Shown in pieces: positions 8,683 to 18,627 of a DNA stretch of 47,549 bases; the stretch's first letter is position 1; each line of letters starts with the position of its first letter. The stretch is from Thermodesulfobacteriota bacterium (GTDB lineage: Bacteria; Desulfobacterota; DSM-4660; Desulfatiglandales; Desulfatiglandaceae): assembly GCA_028278625.1 (NCBI GenBank), contig JANQDY010000110.1, forward strand, positions 1-47,549, given 5' to 3'. The position numbers and the translations under genes are program-made. A model generated the notes under the pieces. The model saw only the letters and a program-made list of their open reading frames with translations, was not told the DNA's origin and did no database searches.

Positions 8683-9078
8683 ATGGATAAGGTTTTAAGC
8701 ATAACCGGCCGAATCGAAGACAAAAAACGGCAGAAGCAGATCGAGGACAACCAAAGTAAGTTCGATGCGGTTCAGCGACTGCTTCAGTGTGGGTCGTGCC
8801 GATTCAGGTGTGCCATGTGCGGTCGTCATGCCGAAGAAGGGGAATCTACGCCGTCGGAGAAAAAGCTTCAGCCCGAATTCAGTTTATGTGAAAGTTGTGG
8901 CGCCGAATTTGAGGATTACATCAAGATTTCTGAAAAGAAGGGGACGCCGGGCGACATTTTCTGGCATAACCGGGAGTGGCTGGAGATGTGGTCCTGCTGG
9001 GTGGCATACCAGCGATCCCTCAATAGATTCAGAAAGTCTTTTAACGTAAAGCAGTTGCCTGATAACGAATGCACTTAG
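8683..9078 (+). CDS. Small protein with paired CxxC motifs (zinc-ribbon-like), unknown function
   Basis: I do not recognise the family. The protein of about 131 aa opens with a charged helix (RIEDKKRQKQIEDNQ). It then has cysteine motifs CGSCRFRCAMCGRH and, 30 residues later, CESCGAEF, which together could bind one or two zinc ions or an iron centre. The rest is a mixed helical region rich in Trp and Lys. I prefer ATG 8683, which has an AGGG 8 bases upstream; the in-frame ATG at 8662 has no ribosome site. It lies alone between the DUF2780 gene and tatA. Confidence 0.6.
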   Translation: MDKVLSITGRIEDKKRQKQIEDNQSKFDAVQRLLQCGSCRFRCAMCGRHAEEGESTPSEKKLQPEFSLCESCGAEFEDYIKISEKKGTPGDIFWHNREWLEMWSCWVAYQRSLNRFRKSFNVKQLPDNECT

Positions 9079-9194
9079 GAAACGCCCGCCGGAGTTTAAA
9101 TTCTGAACCCGAAGACGGCATGTTCATCTTTATCCAGTCACCTTCAGGCTGTCTTGCTATCAATTTGAAATGATCATGTGATGGAGGTAACCCG

Positions 9195-9395
9195 ATGTTT
9201 GGAATAGGCATGCCGGAACTGATTATTATTTTAATCATTGTCCTGGTTATTTTTGGGGCTAAAAAACTGCCTGAAATAGGTAGCGGAATCGGAAAGGGTA
9301 TCAAGAATTTCAAGAAAGCGACGCACGAAGCGAGAAATGAAATTGAAGAACCCCTGGATGAAGATGTTAACGAAAAGAAAGAGGAAAAAGCGTAA
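9195..9395 (+). CDS. tatA: Sec-independent translocase subunit TatA/TatE
   Basis: A 66-aa protein with the full TatA pattern: a short N-terminus MFGIGMPE, one membrane helix ([14 protein letters not shown], residues 9-22), a hinge, an amphipathic helix ([20 protein letters not shown]) and a charged tail. TatA forms the pore-like assembly that moves folded proteins across the inner membrane. TatB and TatC are not nearby. A good GGAGG lies before the ATG. The gene is followed by a hairpin between it and the convergent ssb. Confidence 0.93.
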   Translation: MFGIGMPELIIILIIVLVIFGAKKLPEIGSGIGKGIKNFKKATHEARNEIEEPLDEDVNEKKEEKA

Positions 9396-9413
9396 CTCAA
9401 ATCGTGGGCACAG

Positions 9414-9448
9414 AGCCCCTGCCCATGACCGGCAGGGGCTTCCTATTT
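9414..9448 (+). terminator. Hairpin terminator after tatA
   Basis: A perfect 10-bp GC-rich inverted repeat (AGCCCCTGCC, 7-base loop, GGCAGGGGCT at 9431-9440) followed by TCCTATTT. It lies between the convergent tatA and ssb genes. The T-tract is on the plus-strand side, so it best fits termination of tatA transcription. Confidence 0.6.
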
Positions 9449-9866
9449 AGAACGGGATGTCGTCTTCAGGGAGGTTTGCGGGCGGCTCTTCAGGAAATCC
9501 CCCGCCGGGTTGGGAGCCCGTGCCGCTGTCACCCGGAGATCCCAGCATCTGCATGTTGAGCGCCAGAATCTCGGTGGTCCAGCGTTTATTTCCCTCTTTG
9601 TCTTCCCAGGACCGTGTCTGAAGCCTCCCCTCAATATAGACCTGCCGGCCTTTCTGCAGATACTCACCGCAAATCTCTCCCAGCCGGCGCCAGGCGACAA
9701 TCCGATGCCATTCGGTCTGTTCCTTTTTCTCGCCTGTGTTCTTGTCTTTCCATTCTTCCGAAGTGGCAATGGAAAAATTGGCCACGGCAACTCCGCTCGG
9801 CGTATATCGAACTTCCGGATCCGCCCCCAGTCTTCCGATCAATATGACCTTGTTGACACCTGCCAT
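9447..9866 (-). CDS. ssb: Single-stranded DNA-binding protein
   Basis: A 139-aa SSB with the OB-fold N-terminus ([14 protein letters not shown], then [10 protein letters not shown]), the [21 protein letters not shown] strand-helix region, a glycine/proline-rich linker and the acidic tip DDIPF that recruits replication and repair partners. It coats single-stranded DNA in replication, repair and recombination. GGAGG precedes the start. It is divergent from the RNase J gene; the 227 bp between them contain a 10-bp-spaced direct repeat of GAGTGTT (9972 and 9982). Confidence 0.97.
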   Translation of the reverse strand: MAGVNKVILIGRLGADPEVRYTPSGVAVANFSIATSEEWKDKNTGEKKEQTEWHRIVAWRRLGEICGEYLQKGRQVYIEGRLQTRSWEDKEGNKRWTTEILALNMQMLGSPGDSGTGSQPGGGFPEEPPANLPEDDIPF

Positions 9867-10093
9867 TGTTTGTTATCCTCCCTTCCAAAAATCGCTCGCA
9901 GAACTTACCAGAAAATTTCTAATGTTCCTCAATACCACAGGCGGTGGATACAAGTCAAAGAGTTCTCTTTCGAGTGTTCGAGAGTGTTTGACTCTTTTCC
10001 TGTTGACTCAGATGAAACAAACGTTTAAGGTACTTGTTCAATAGACTGACCAACCATCTGATTATAGGAATAAAATTTGTCGAGGCACAACCC

Positions 10094-11743
10094 ATGTTAA
10101 AAATCATTCCACTGGGGGGACTGGGTGAGATCGGCCTGAATATGATGGTCATTGAGTACGACGCCAACATGGTTGTCATCGACGCGGGATTGATGTTCCC
10201 GGATGATTATATGCCCGGAGTCGACCTGGTCATCCCTGATTTCAGTTTCTTAAGGGAAAACCGGAAAAACCTGAGAGCGGTCATTCTCACTCACGGTCAC
10301 GAAGACCATATCGGCGCCATGCCGTTTTTACTGAAAGAGTTTCCCTTACCCGTTTTTGGGACCGGTTTCACGCTGGATTTGCTGAGAGAGAAACTGAAAG
10401 AGCATGTCCTGCCGCAAAATGCCGATCTTAAGACCATCACTCCCGGCGAACCGTACGACATCGGCCCCTTCACCGTTGAATTCATACGTGTGAACCACAG
10501 CATTGTCGACGGCGCGGGACTGGCCATTGAAACCCCTGAAGGGACCATCGTACATTCCGGGGATTTTCGAATAGACCCAACACCGGTGGATGAAGAGATG
10601 ACCGATCTTATCCGGTTTGCCCATTATGGAGAAAAGGGCGTGCTGGCCTTCCTTTCCGATTCCACCAACGCTGAAAAAGAAGGGCATACCCTCAGTGAGC
10701 GGGATGTCCAAAAAACCCTTCGAGATTTTTTTGTGGCATCTCCCGGCAGGCTCATCATTGCCAGCTTCGCCTCCAACATTACCAGAATCCAGGAGGTGAT
10801 CTCACTGGCGGAGGAGTTTGACAGAAGAATTGTTTTCAACGGAAAAAGCATGATCACCAATGTGAGAATCGCCCGGGAGCGAGGGTTCGTTCATTATCCC
10901 GACGACCTTGAAGTGACTGAAAAAGAGATGCGATCTCTTCCCGATAACCAGATCGTGGTGGTTACCACCGGCAGCCAGGGGGAACCCATGAGCGCTCTCA
11001 GCCGAATGGCCAGAGAACAGCACAAGGGCATCAGAATTCACAAGGGCGACACCATCATTCTTTCTTCCAGGTTCATTCCAGGCAATGAAAAGGCGATCAC
11101 TTCGGTCATCAACAGGCTGTATCGATTGGGAGCGGAGGTGGTCTATGAAAAGGTATCCGATATCCATACCTCCGGCCATGCGAGGCAGGGGGAATTGAAG
11201 ACAATGCTAAGTCTTGTGAAACCCCGGTATTTCATCCCCATTCACGGTGAATACCGACATCTGGTAAAACACGCCGAAATCGCCCTTAATATGGGAATGA
11301 GCAAAGATCGCGTGCTCATTGCCCAGGATGGCGATATCATCGGCTTTGACGGGGATCTTGGAAAGATAAGGGGCGCCATCACGCCGGGAATCACTTTTGT
11401 TGACGGAAAGGGGGTCGGCGACATTGAAGCAACCGTCTTGAGGGATCGGCAGAAGATGAGACGTAACGGCATGGTGGTGGTTCAAATGGTCCTGGACGAC
11501 CAGACGGGGAAGATTCTCCATGGCCCGGAAATGATATCCCGTGGATTTGTATTTGAAGACCAGGGGCAGTTTATCCTTGAGGATGCCCAATGTATCGTGC
11601 TAGAGGTAATTGACGAAATAAAAGAGCCACTGCCCGTGGATTGCCAAGGACTGGAGGCGGAAATCCACAGGAGGCTGAAACGCTTTTTCTACAATGTGAT
11701 AGAAAGAAGTCCCCTCATCATCCCGACCATCATCGCCCTATGA
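10094..11743 (+). CDS. rnj: Ribonuclease J (beta-CASP metallo-beta-lactamase RNase)
   Basis: A 549-aa RNA-processing enzyme acting as both endonuclease and 5' exonuclease. The metallo-beta-lactamase signature THGHEDHIGAM lies near residue 73. A GDFRIDPTPVD motif and the beta-CASP blocks (SDSTNAE, TTGSQGEP, HTSGHA, IHGEYRH) follow in order, and the C-terminal domain ends with a DAQ/RRLKRFFY region. I start at ATG 10094, with GAGG 8 bases upstream and the canonical MLKIIPLGG; an upstream ATG at 10034 adds 20 unrelated residues. It is 4 bp from ftsK and probably co-transcribed. Confidence 0.94.
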   Translation: MLKIIPLGGLGEIGLNMMVIEYDANMVVIDAGLMFPDDYMPGVDLVIPDFSFLRENRKNLRAVILTHGHEDHIGAMPFLLKEFPLPVFGTGFTLDLLREKLKEHVLPQNADLKTITPGEPYDIGPFTVEFIRVNHSIVDGAGLAIETPEGTIVHSGDFRIDPTPVDEEMTDLIRFAHYGEKGVLAFLSDSTNAEKEGHTLSERDVQKTLRDFFVASPGRLIIASFASNITRIQEVISLAEEFDRRIVFNGKSMITNVRIARERGFVHYPDDLEVTEKEMRSLPDNQIVVVTTGSQGEPMSALSRMAREQHKGIRIHKGDTIILSSRFIPGNEKAITSVINRLYRLGAEVVYEKVSDIHTSGHARQGELKTMLSLVKPRYFIPIHGEYRHLVKHAEIALNMGMSKDRVLIAQDGDIIGFDGDLGKIRGAITPGITFVDGKGVGDIEATVLRDRQKMRRNGMVVVQMVLDDQTGKILHGPEMISRGFVFEDQGQFILEDAQCIVLEVIDEIKEPLPVDCQGLEAEIHRRLKRFFYNVIERSPLIIPTIIAL

Positions 11744-11747
11744 GTGC

Positions 11748-14012
11748 ATGACGAACGTTAGAGGAATGAAAAAAAAGAAAACGGCCGCAAAATCCGAGAA
11801 AAAAAGGATCTCCAGCAAATCGTCACCCCAGGAAAAGCCGGGGCATCCGCTCAAGAAGGAGATCCGAGGGATCATATTTCTGCTGCTGGCGATTGTCCTG
11901 GGGGGCAGCCTCCTGTCCTACTCCCCTTCAGACAGGCTTTTCTGGAATGTTGCGGGAAATCTGGGCAAAGCGCAAAACCTGTTCGGAACCGTTGGGGCCC
12001 ACCTTTCGGGCGGCCTTTTCGATCTGGTGGGTATGGGCGCCTTCTGGGTGCCGTTGGTTTTTCTGGTATTGTCCTACATCACTTTCAGAGGGAAGCCCTT
12101 TCTATCGCCGATCAAAGGAATGATAACCGTTCTCATAATGCTGGTCTCCTTTTCAGCGCTTTTGAGCCTCCGCTTTGAAGGAGGTATTTATTACCGGGGC
12201 GCCTTCATGGCAGCCGGCGGGCTCATCGGCCTTCATGTTGCGGGGCCCTCCGTCCGTATCCTCAATTCATTCGGATCATACGTTTTTCTGGGAGCCATAT
12301 TCGCCCTCAGCCTGCTCACGGTCACGCGCCTCTCCTTTGGATGGATCTTCTCCCGGATAGGATTATGGATCATCGGTATTTTCAAGAAAATCAGGGAGAT
12401 CTTCACCAAAAGAAAGGAACGAAAGAAACGGGCCCGAAAAACCCTTGCGGCAAGGGGTAAGATCAAAAAGAAGCCAAAAGTCAACATCGTGGAAACCGCT
12501 AAGAAGGAGCCCCCTCCCCCCCCCAAACAGGCGAAATTTTCATTCATGCAGAAACCGGGAGATTTTGAACTCCCCTCTCTGGATCTCCTGGACAAGCCGC
12601 CGGCGGATCAGAACGTCACTTTTCAAAAGGACGTTCTGGAAATGAATGCCCGCCGCCTGGAAAGAAAACTGGAGGACTTCGGCGTTGATGGAGAGGTGGT
12701 TGAAATCCTTCCTGGGCCCGTCATCACCATGTACGAGTACAAACCGGCACCGGGCATCAAAATCAGCAAGGTGGCGGGACTCTCAGATGACCTGGCCTTG
12801 ACATTGCGGGCACAAAGCATCCGCATTGTGGCGCCCATACCGGGAAAAGCCGCCATCGGCATTGAAATCCCCAATAACCAGCGCGAGATTGTGTATCTTC
12901 AGGAAATCCTCTCCAGTTCCGTCTACACCGATACCAAAAGCAAACTCCCCATTGCATTGGGAAAGGACATCACCGGATCCGCCGTGGTGGCCGATCTCGC
13001 AAAGATGCCCCACCTCCTGGTGGCGGGAGCCACCGGAACCGGCAAAAGCGTTTCCTTAAACGCCATGATTCAGAGTCTCCTGTACATGGTAACCCCTGAA
13101 ACCGTGCGGTTCCTTATGGTGGACCCGAAGCGGATCGAGTTGTCCGTCTACCAGGACATCCCGCACCTCCTTCACCCGGTGGTAACGCAGCCGAAAGACG
13201 CCAACAAGGCCCTCAAATGGGCGGTCTCGGAGATGGAACGGCGATACATGCTCCTTTCGGATCGGGGGGTCAGAAACATTGATTCCTACAATCGAAAAAT
13301 TCAAAAACAGGAAAAAAAGAAAGACCCTCAGGAAGAGACCGGCGAGGATCGCGGCATTGATCGCCATCTTCCCTATATCATCATCATTATCGATGAACTG
13401 GCGGATCTCATGATGGTCAGTAGCAAAGAGGTGGAGGAGTCCATTACGCGCCTTGCGCAAATGGCCCGGGCAGCGGGGATTCACCTGATCATCGCCACAC
13501 AGCGGCCATCCGTGAATGTCTTAACCGGTATTATCAAAGCCAATTTTCCAACCCGCCTGTCATTCCAGGTATCCAGCAAGGTGGACTCCCGGACCATCCT
13601 TGATACGAACGGGGCGGAACATCTGTTGGGAAATGGTGATATGCTGTTCATGCCCCCCGGTGTGGGCCGTATCATGCGCGTCCACGGCGCATACATCTCC
13701 GATGAGGAGGTGAAGGGTGTGGCTGATTTCCTGAGGAGCCAGAAAAAACCGGACTATGACGGCACCATTCTGTCTCATATGGAAGAGGATGACGGCAAAG
13801 ATGCCGAACCCCTTGATCTGGATGAAAAATACGACGAGGCCATTGAAGTGGTATGTCAGACCGGGCAGGCCTCCATTTCCATGCTGCAGCGCCGGCTGCG
13901 GGTGGGGTACAACAGGGCCGCACGAATGATCGAAGCCATGGAAATAGAAGGGATTGTCGGACCCTCGGACGGGGTCCGTCCACGGGAAGTCTTCGGTAGA
14001 AAAGGAGGATGA
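11748..14012 (+). CDS. ftsK: DNA translocase FtsK/SpoIIIE
   Basis: A 754-aa inner-membrane DNA pump that clears and aligns chromosome termini at the division septum. A basic N-terminus precedes four or five membrane segments (about residues 41-58, 92-112, 123-141, 150-166, 178-199). A short basic, proline-containing linker follows (200-265), then the motor, with Walker A GATGTGKS at 427-434 and Walker B IIIIIDELAD around 543-552. The gamma winged helix at 690-750 (MLQRRLRVGYNRAARMIE) reads KOPS-type sites. The linker is short compared with E. coli FtsK. The start at 11748 has no clear ribosome site; ATG 11766 is an alternative. Confidence 0.95.
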   Translation: MTNVRGMKKKKTAAKSEKKRISSKSSPQEKPGHPLKKEIRGIIFLLLAIVLGGSLLSYSPSDRLFWNVAGNLGKAQNLFGTVGAHLSGGLFDLVGMGAFWVPLVFLVLSYITFRGKPFLSPIKGMITVLIMLVSFSALLSLRFEGGIYYRGAFMAAGGLIGLHVAGPSVRILNSFGSYVFLGAIFALSLLTVTRLSFGWIFSRIGLWIIGIFKKIREIFTKRKERKKRARKTLAARGKIKKKPKVNIVETAKKEPPPPPKQAKFSFMQKPGDFELPSLDLLDKPPADQNVTFQKDVLEMNARRLERKLEDFGVDGEVVEILPGPVITMYEYKPAPGIKISKVAGLSDDLALTLRAQSIRIVAPIPGKAAIGIEIPNNQREIVYLQEILSSSVYTDTKSKLPIALGKDITGSAVVADLAKMPHLLVAGATGTGKSVSLNAMIQSLLYMVTPETVRFLMVDPKRIELSVYQDIPHLLHPVVTQPKDANKALKWAVSEMERRYMLLSDRGVRNIDSYNRKIQKQEKKKDPQEETGEDRGIDRHLPYIIIIIDELADLMMVSSKEVEESITRLAQMARAAGIHLIIATQRPSVNVLTGIIKANFPTRLSFQVSSKVDSRTILDTNGAEHLLGNGDMLFMPPGVGRIMRVHGAYISDEEVKGVADFLRSQKKPDYDGTILSHMEEDDGKDAEPLDLDEKYDEAIEVVCQTGQASISMLQRRLRVGYNRAARMIEAMEIEGIVGPSDGVRPREVFGRKGG

Positions 14013-14013
14013 C

Positions 14014-14682
14014 ATGTTCAGAACAGTCCTGATCGTGCCCCTTTTGATGATATTGTCCGTTCCATTGGCCCATGGAGAGGAGAGCACGTCTGATATCCTT
14101 GAGGGAATCAGGCATCGCTACGGTACCGCTTCGGGCCTTTCGGTCCCCTACACCCGCGAGGTCGTCACCCGGTCCATGAGCATGCTGGGCACTCAGGCTG
14201 CGGGAGATTTGGCCTCCGGTATCATCTACTTCAAGGCCCCCCATTTTCTGAGACTTGACCAGGAAAAGCCACAAACCGAAAAAATCGTGGCCAACGGCGA
14301 CATTCTGTGGTGGTATATTCCACAAAAAAAGGAAGCCCACCGTTACAAAGCAGAAGATTTCGGCAGGGAACTTCGGCTGTTAAGCGACATTTTTCGCGGC
14401 CTGGCAGATGTCAGCGATTCCTTTAAGGTGCGGCTGGCGGAAAAGAACAAAGAAGGAGACAATGAGCTGGTGCTGGTTCCCGATCCGCCCTGGCAGGAAA
14501 TTGACCGTATCGCGCTGACCGTAGGTCCCGGGCATAACATTCGCTCCGTTCACATCTTTAATGCCTTGGGAAGCGTTACCAAATTCAATCTGGGCGACTT
14601 CGACTTGGGCAGGACCTTTGAAGAGGAATTCTTCCAATTTGCCGCCCCTCCGGGCGTCACCGTCATTTCAGGTTCCCAATGA
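14014..14682 (+). CDS. lolA: LolA-like outer-membrane lipoprotein carrier
   Basis: A 222-aa periplasmic protein with a signal peptide (MFRTVLIVPLLMILSVPLAHG) and the LolA/LolB open-barrel pattern: an early helix (DILEGIRHRYG), then strands with GIIYFKAPHFLRL and NGDILWWYIPQKKEAH, and an EIDRIALTV strand near the end. LolA carries lipoproteins from LolCDE to the outer membrane, which marks the host as Gram-negative. AAGGAGG precedes ATG 14014, one base after the ftsK stop. An rnj-ftsK-lolA unit is likely. Confidence 0.85.
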   Translation: MFRTVLIVPLLMILSVPLAHGEESTSDILEGIRHRYGTASGLSVPYTREVVTRSMSMLGTQAAGDLASGIIYFKAPHFLRLDQEKPQTEKIVANGDILWWYIPQKKEAHRYKAEDFGRELRLLSDIFRGLADVSDSFKVRLAEKNKEGDNELVLVPDPPWQEIDRIALTVGPGHNIRSVHIFNALGSVTKFNLGDFDLGRTFEEEFFQFAAPPGVTVISGSQ

Positions 14683-14792
14683 TTTCCAGCGCGGGCGATG
14701 CCCGTAACCCATAAGCGTCCAGGTGCCAGGAAAACGGAGCTTGGGAATCCCTCCGGAACACCGAAAACCTGAACACTAAAAAGGAGTTTTCA

Positions 14793-15956
14793 ATGCATCC
14801 CGTTTTAAAAGAGATGGCTGATGTGGTCCAAAAGGGGCCGGGGTTTCTGAAAACCCTAAAAGCGCGGAACAAAAAGAAAATGATCGGCTATTTCTTTCCG
14901 GTGTTTCCGGGGGAAATCCTTCATGCGGCGGGAATTCATCCGGTTCAACTCTATCCCAGCCTGGGTGATCCCATCACTCTGGCGGACGACCATCTTCAGA
15001 CCTTCCTATGCGGGTATGTGAGAGCCCAGTGGGACCAGGTTCTGAAAGGGGTGCACGGGTACCTGGACGGCGTCATTCTCCCTCGAAGCTGCGAGGCCGT
15101 CACTTTTCTGTATCAGACATGGCGGCGGCACAATCCCTTTGACTTCATCGACCACATCAACATCCCCTGGAAAAAAACCCCCGACACCCTGTGGTTTTTT
15201 CGGAAGGAACTTGAACGGGTCAAAGAAAACGTTGGGTCTTTCGTAAACCGGGAAATCACCGGTGATGTCCTAAGAGACGCCATCACCATCTTCAATAAAA
15301 ACAGAGCACTTTTAAGAGAAGCCTTCAAGCTCGCAAAAAATCCCGAATCACCCTTTTCCAATCTGGACGGATTTCATATGGTCATGAGCGGATTTTTTCT
15401 GGATAAAACAACCCATAATGAACTGCTGGAAGAACTCTTGAATGGTGCGCCTCACTTAAAAGGATTCCCCGCGGCGGATCCGCCCCAGGTCAGGCTTCTT
15501 CTTTCGGGGGGATGCGTCCTGGATACCCGGTTGCTGGAGACGATTACCGGAGCTGGCGCCGTGGCTCCGGTCTATGACTGCAACAACGGCCAAAGGTCCT
15601 TTTGCACCGATGTGTCCATGGAAAAAGATCCTCTGGAGGCCCTTGCCGCGGCCTACGCCAGAACCCCATGCGGGTTCAATACCGCCATCGAGGATCGGTT
15701 TTCTTATATCAAGGACCTGGTCTCTCAGTCCCGTGCAAAGGGGGTGCTTTTTGCCATCAACAGGAATTGCGAAACTGAAAAATTCGATTATCCCTTGCTG
15801 GACCAGAAAATCAGAAAGGAACTCGGCATCCCGACAATCCTCATTGAAACCGATTACCTTTGCGCCATGGGGCCGCTCCGGACACGGATCGAGGCGTTTG
15901 TGGAAATGATTCGGGACAATCACCAAGTGGAGGAGAACCAAAATGAAAAGCGTTGA
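14793..15956 (+). CDS. 2-hydroxyacyl-CoA dehydratase / benzoyl-CoA reductase-type subunit (first)
   Basis: A 387-aa member of the HgdB/BcrC (HGD-D) family, whose heterodimers hold [4Fe-4S] clusters and perform ATP-activated radical dehydration of 2-hydroxyacyl-CoA or reduction of aromatic acyl-CoA. Candidate cluster ligands are C100 (LPRSCEAV), C241 (SGGCVLD) and C326 (INRNCETEK), each in a family-typical position. It overlaps the next subunit gene by 14 bases, indicating coupled synthesis. AAGGAG lies before the ATG. No activator ATPase adjoins; the only one in the window is at 43.6 kb. The substrate cannot be read from sequence; the downstream CoA ligase suggests an aryl- or alkyl-carboxylate. 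Confidence 0.88.
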   Translation: MHPVLKEMADVVQKGPGFLKTLKARNKKKMIGYFFPVFPGEILHAAGIHPVQLYPSLGDPITLADDHLQTFLCGYVRAQWDQVLKGVHGYLDGVILPRSCEAVTFLYQTWRRHNPFDFIDHINIPWKKTPDTLWFFRKELERVKENVGSFVNREITGDVLRDAITIFNKNRALLREAFKLAKNPESPFSNLDGFHMVMSGFFLDKTTHNELLEELLNGAPHLKGFPAADPPQVRLLLSGGCVLDTRLLETITGAGAVAPVYDCNNGQRSFCTDVSMEKDPLEALAAAYARTPCGFNTAIEDRFSYIKDLVSQSRAKGVLFAINRNCETEKFDYPLLDQKIRKELGIPTILIETDYLCAMGPLRTRIEAFVEMIRDNHQVEENQNEKR

Positions 15957-17160
15957 GCACAAGCGGCCCGCCTTTAACAGGGATATCGCCCTAGCCATGA
16001 AGCAGCATTACAGCAATACGCGCCGTGTTAGGCCCCTGGCATACACCCTCATGAGTTCAAACCCGCTCATCGAAGTGGCCTACGCCGCCGGCATACAGCC
16101 CGCTTTTCCCGAAAACTATGCCTGTGTCTGTGCCGCCAGACACGCCTCTCCCCGATACTGCGCAAAAGCCGAGGCGTATCAATACGGACAGGATATTTGC
16201 TCCTACTGTCGAAACAACCTGGGGTATACCCATGCTGAAAAGGATGATCCGCCCAATGGCGGCATCGGTGATCCGGACCTGTTTCTCATCACCAGCAGCG
16301 CCTGCTCCCACTATTTCAAATGGTGGGATACCCTGCGGGAAATTCACGAAAAACCGATGGTGTTCGTCAACACGCCCCGGGTCATGGACCCTTTGAACAT
16401 GCCCGACTATTATGTGGATTTTGCCAAGAAAGAGATCCGTGCCGCCATTGGGCAAATTGAGGAATTCCTGGGCACCGACATCAGCCCCGAGAAGCTGGCC
16501 CATGCCGTTTACCAGAGCGACAGGACAGTCGCCTTCTGGCAACGGCTCCTGGAACTTCAAAAGACCGTTCCGGCTCCGTTGGGGTTATCCGATTTGAGCA
16601 ATGCCCTTTTCGTCCTGATCGTCATGGCCGGCACCAAAGAAGGGGCGGACCTCATGGAGAAAATCTACCACGAAACATCCGTGCGGGTGGCGGAAGGGAG
16701 AGGAATTCTTGGGCGGGATGAAGAAAAGCACCGTCTTTTGTGGCTGAATATCCCTTTCTGGTATAACCTCAAACTTCTGGGAGTTTTTGAAAGCCGTGGC
16801 TGCATCTTTCCCATAAGCGACTACTGTCAATACATCTGGGGGGTTACCCGCATGGACAACAACGACCCCCTTGAAGGGCTTGCCCGGAAATCCCTGGAGG
16901 GTGAACTGAACACCAGTCTCGATGATCATATCGAGAAATTGATTGAGGACATTAGCGCCTATGGCATCGATGGGGTTGTCGCCCACTCCAACAGAAGCTG
17001 CCGTGTCCTGTCCGTTGGTTTGCCGGATGCGGCCAACATCATCCGTAAAGAAATGAACATTCCCGTATTGGTGTTGGAGGGTGACCATGCTGATGAGCGG
17101 GTATATTCGGAAGCCGAAACCCTCATGCGGATCGACACCTTTCTGGAGATGCTCGGATAG
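15943..17160 (+). CDS. 2-hydroxyacyl-CoA dehydratase / benzoyl-CoA reductase-type subunit (second)
   Basis: A 405-aa HGD-D family partner of the preceding gene, matching HgdA/BcrB-like subunits. Cysteines that could ligate the cluster are the ICSYCRN pair (C86, C89), C121 in SSACSHYFKWWD and the later SNRSCRVLSVG. The arrangement of two different HGD-D subunits in tandem is that of heterodimeric dehydratases such as HadBC and FldBC. It starts inside the preceding gene and ends 46 bp before the CoA ligase gene, so the three form one unit. Physiological role and substrate remain open. Confidence 0.88.
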   Translation: MKSVEHKRPAFNRDIALAMKQHYSNTRRVRPLAYTLMSSNPLIEVAYAAGIQPAFPENYACVCAARHASPRYCAKAEAYQYGQDICSYCRNNLGYTHAEKDDPPNGGIGDPDLFLITSSACSHYFKWWDTLREIHEKPMVFVNTPRVMDPLNMPDYYVDFAKKEIRAAIGQIEEFLGTDISPEKLAHAVYQSDRTVAFWQRLLELQKTVPAPLGLSDLSNALFVLIVMAGTKEGADLMEKIYHETSVRVAEGRGILGRDEEKHRLLWLNIPFWYNLKLLGVFESRGCIFPISDYCQYIWGVTRMDNNDPLEGLARKSLEGELNTSLDDHIEKLIEDISAYGIDGVVAHSNRSCRVLSVGLPDAANIIRKEMNIPVLVLEGDHADERVYSEAETLMRIDTFLEMLG

Positions 17161-17206
17161 CCGGAACAGCGTATCGTCAACTTTTTCAGCAAAAGGATGA
17201 AAAACC

Positions 17207-18610
17207 ATGCCCCAGAACTGGCCCCCGCAGTATGACGAAGCATACATGCCCGATAACGACAGTCCCTACTGGAACCGACCGCTGGAGACCATGGACCCCC
17301 TGGAACGGGAAGAAACGGTGATTCTGCCCAAACTGAAGGCCCAGTTGGCATATGCCTACGGGCATTCCCCCTTTTACCGGCGAAAATGGGACGCTGCAGG
17401 CGTAAAACCGGAAGACGTTCAAACACTTTCGGACTTTGAAAGAATCCCGTTTGTCACCAAGGAGGAAATCCGTAAGGACCAGCTAAGACATCCCCCTTTT
17501 GGCAGCAATCTCTGCATCAAAAGGGGTGACATCGCCTCGGTTCACGGCACTTCGGGTACCACCGGAAAGCCCACGGCATTCGGCATCAGCCGTGGCGACA
17601 TGGCACGCATCGGTGATGCCCATGCCAGAATCATGTGGGGTTTCGGAATGCGCCCTCGGGACACGGTTTTCATCGGATCCTTTTTCAGCCTCTACATGGG
17701 AAGCTGGGGGGCCCTGGCGGGCGTTCAGCGGCTGGGGGCTACGGCATTTCCTTTTGGTGCGGGGGTACCCGGCCAGACCGAACGGGCCATCGAGTGGATT
17801 CGGGAGGTAAAGCCGACCGTTTTTTACGGCACTCCCAGCTACAGCCTTTATCTGGCCGAAAAAGCCCGGTCCATGGGGGTGGACCCGGCAACCGATTTTG
17901 GTTTCCGCATCCTCTTTTTCTCCGGGGAACCGGGCGCAGGTGTTCCCGCCACCAAGAAACGGATTGAAGAAACCTACGGCGGTCTCTGCATCGATTCCGG
18001 TTCCACCGCCGAAATGACGCCCTGGATGACCAACGGCGAATGCGAATACCGGCGGGGCATGCATCTGTGGCAGGATATTGTGTACGGCGAACTGGTGGAT
18101 GCGGTGACAAAGAAACGCGTTCCCTATGACGAAGAAGGGGTTACCGTCTACACCCACCTTGAGCGCACCAGCCAACCGATGATACGGTTTTGGGCGGGGG
18201 ATATTGCCAAATGGACCCTCGAACCGTGTCCCTGCGGCCGCACTTACCCACGCCTGCCGGCAGGCGTTTACGGTCGTGCCGACGACATGTTCGTGGTCAG
18301 AGGGGAAAACGTATACCCCAGCGCCATTGAAAACGCCATCCGGAGCATTGATGGGTTCGGAGATGAATTTCGCATTGTCATCACCCGGGAAAAGACAATG
18401 GATGAGCTGATTGTGCAGGCGGAAACAATACCGGGTTTGGATAATGCCGCGGCATCAGAACTGTCAAAACAGCTCGAAACCACTCTCAAAAAGATGGGGT
18501 TGCGCACGGTGGTGCAAATGCAGCCAGCCGGTACGCTGGAGAGAACCGAATTCAAGGCCAGAAGAATCATCGACCGAAGAGATCTTTACGAAGATGTGAC
18601 GAAAGGATAG
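17207..18610 (+). CDS. Phenylacetate-CoA ligase (PaaK)-like AMP-forming enzyme
   Basis: A 467-aa adenylate-forming ligase. The family N-terminus (YWNRPLETMDPLERE) is present, with the nucleotide loop HGTSGTTGKP at 113-122, a conserved YGTPSYSLYLAE block, the DSGSTAEMTPW acyl-binding region, and the C-terminal hinge and lysine region (YGRADDMFVVRGENVYPSAIE). PaaK enzymes activate phenylacetate or related aromatic acids to CoA thioesters. Located after two dehydratase subunits, it likely supplies their CoA substrate or handles the acid product. Substrate is not determinable here. Confidence 0.88.
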   Translation: MPQNWPPQYDEAYMPDNDSPYWNRPLETMDPLEREETVILPKLKAQLAYAYGHSPFYRRKWDAAGVKPEDVQTLSDFERIPFVTKEEIRKDQLRHPPFGSNLCIKRGDIASVHGTSGTTGKPTAFGISRGDMARIGDAHARIMWGFGMRPRDTVFIGSFFSLYMGSWGALAGVQRLGATAFPFGAGVPGQTERAIEWIREVKPTVFYGTPSYSLYLAEKARSMGVDPATDFGFRILFFSGEPGAGVPATKKRIEETYGGLCIDSGSTAEMTPWMTNGECEYRRGMHLWQDIVYGELVDAVTKKRVPYDEEGVTVYTHLERTSQPMIRFWAGDIAKWTLEPCPCGRTYPRLPAGVYGRADDMFVVRGENVYPSAIENAIRSIDGFGDEFRIVITREKTMDELIVQAETIPGLDNAAASELSKQLETTLKKMGLRTVVQMQPAGTLERTEFKARRIIDRRDLYEDVTKG

Positions 18611-18627
18611 AAAAAAGCCGGTGCCCC

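Noticed and set aside
9960..10020. Tandem GAGTGTT copies 10 bp apart and TTGACT strings as an rnj or ssb control site
   Set aside because: Only two short copies and no good -10 box; could be chance.
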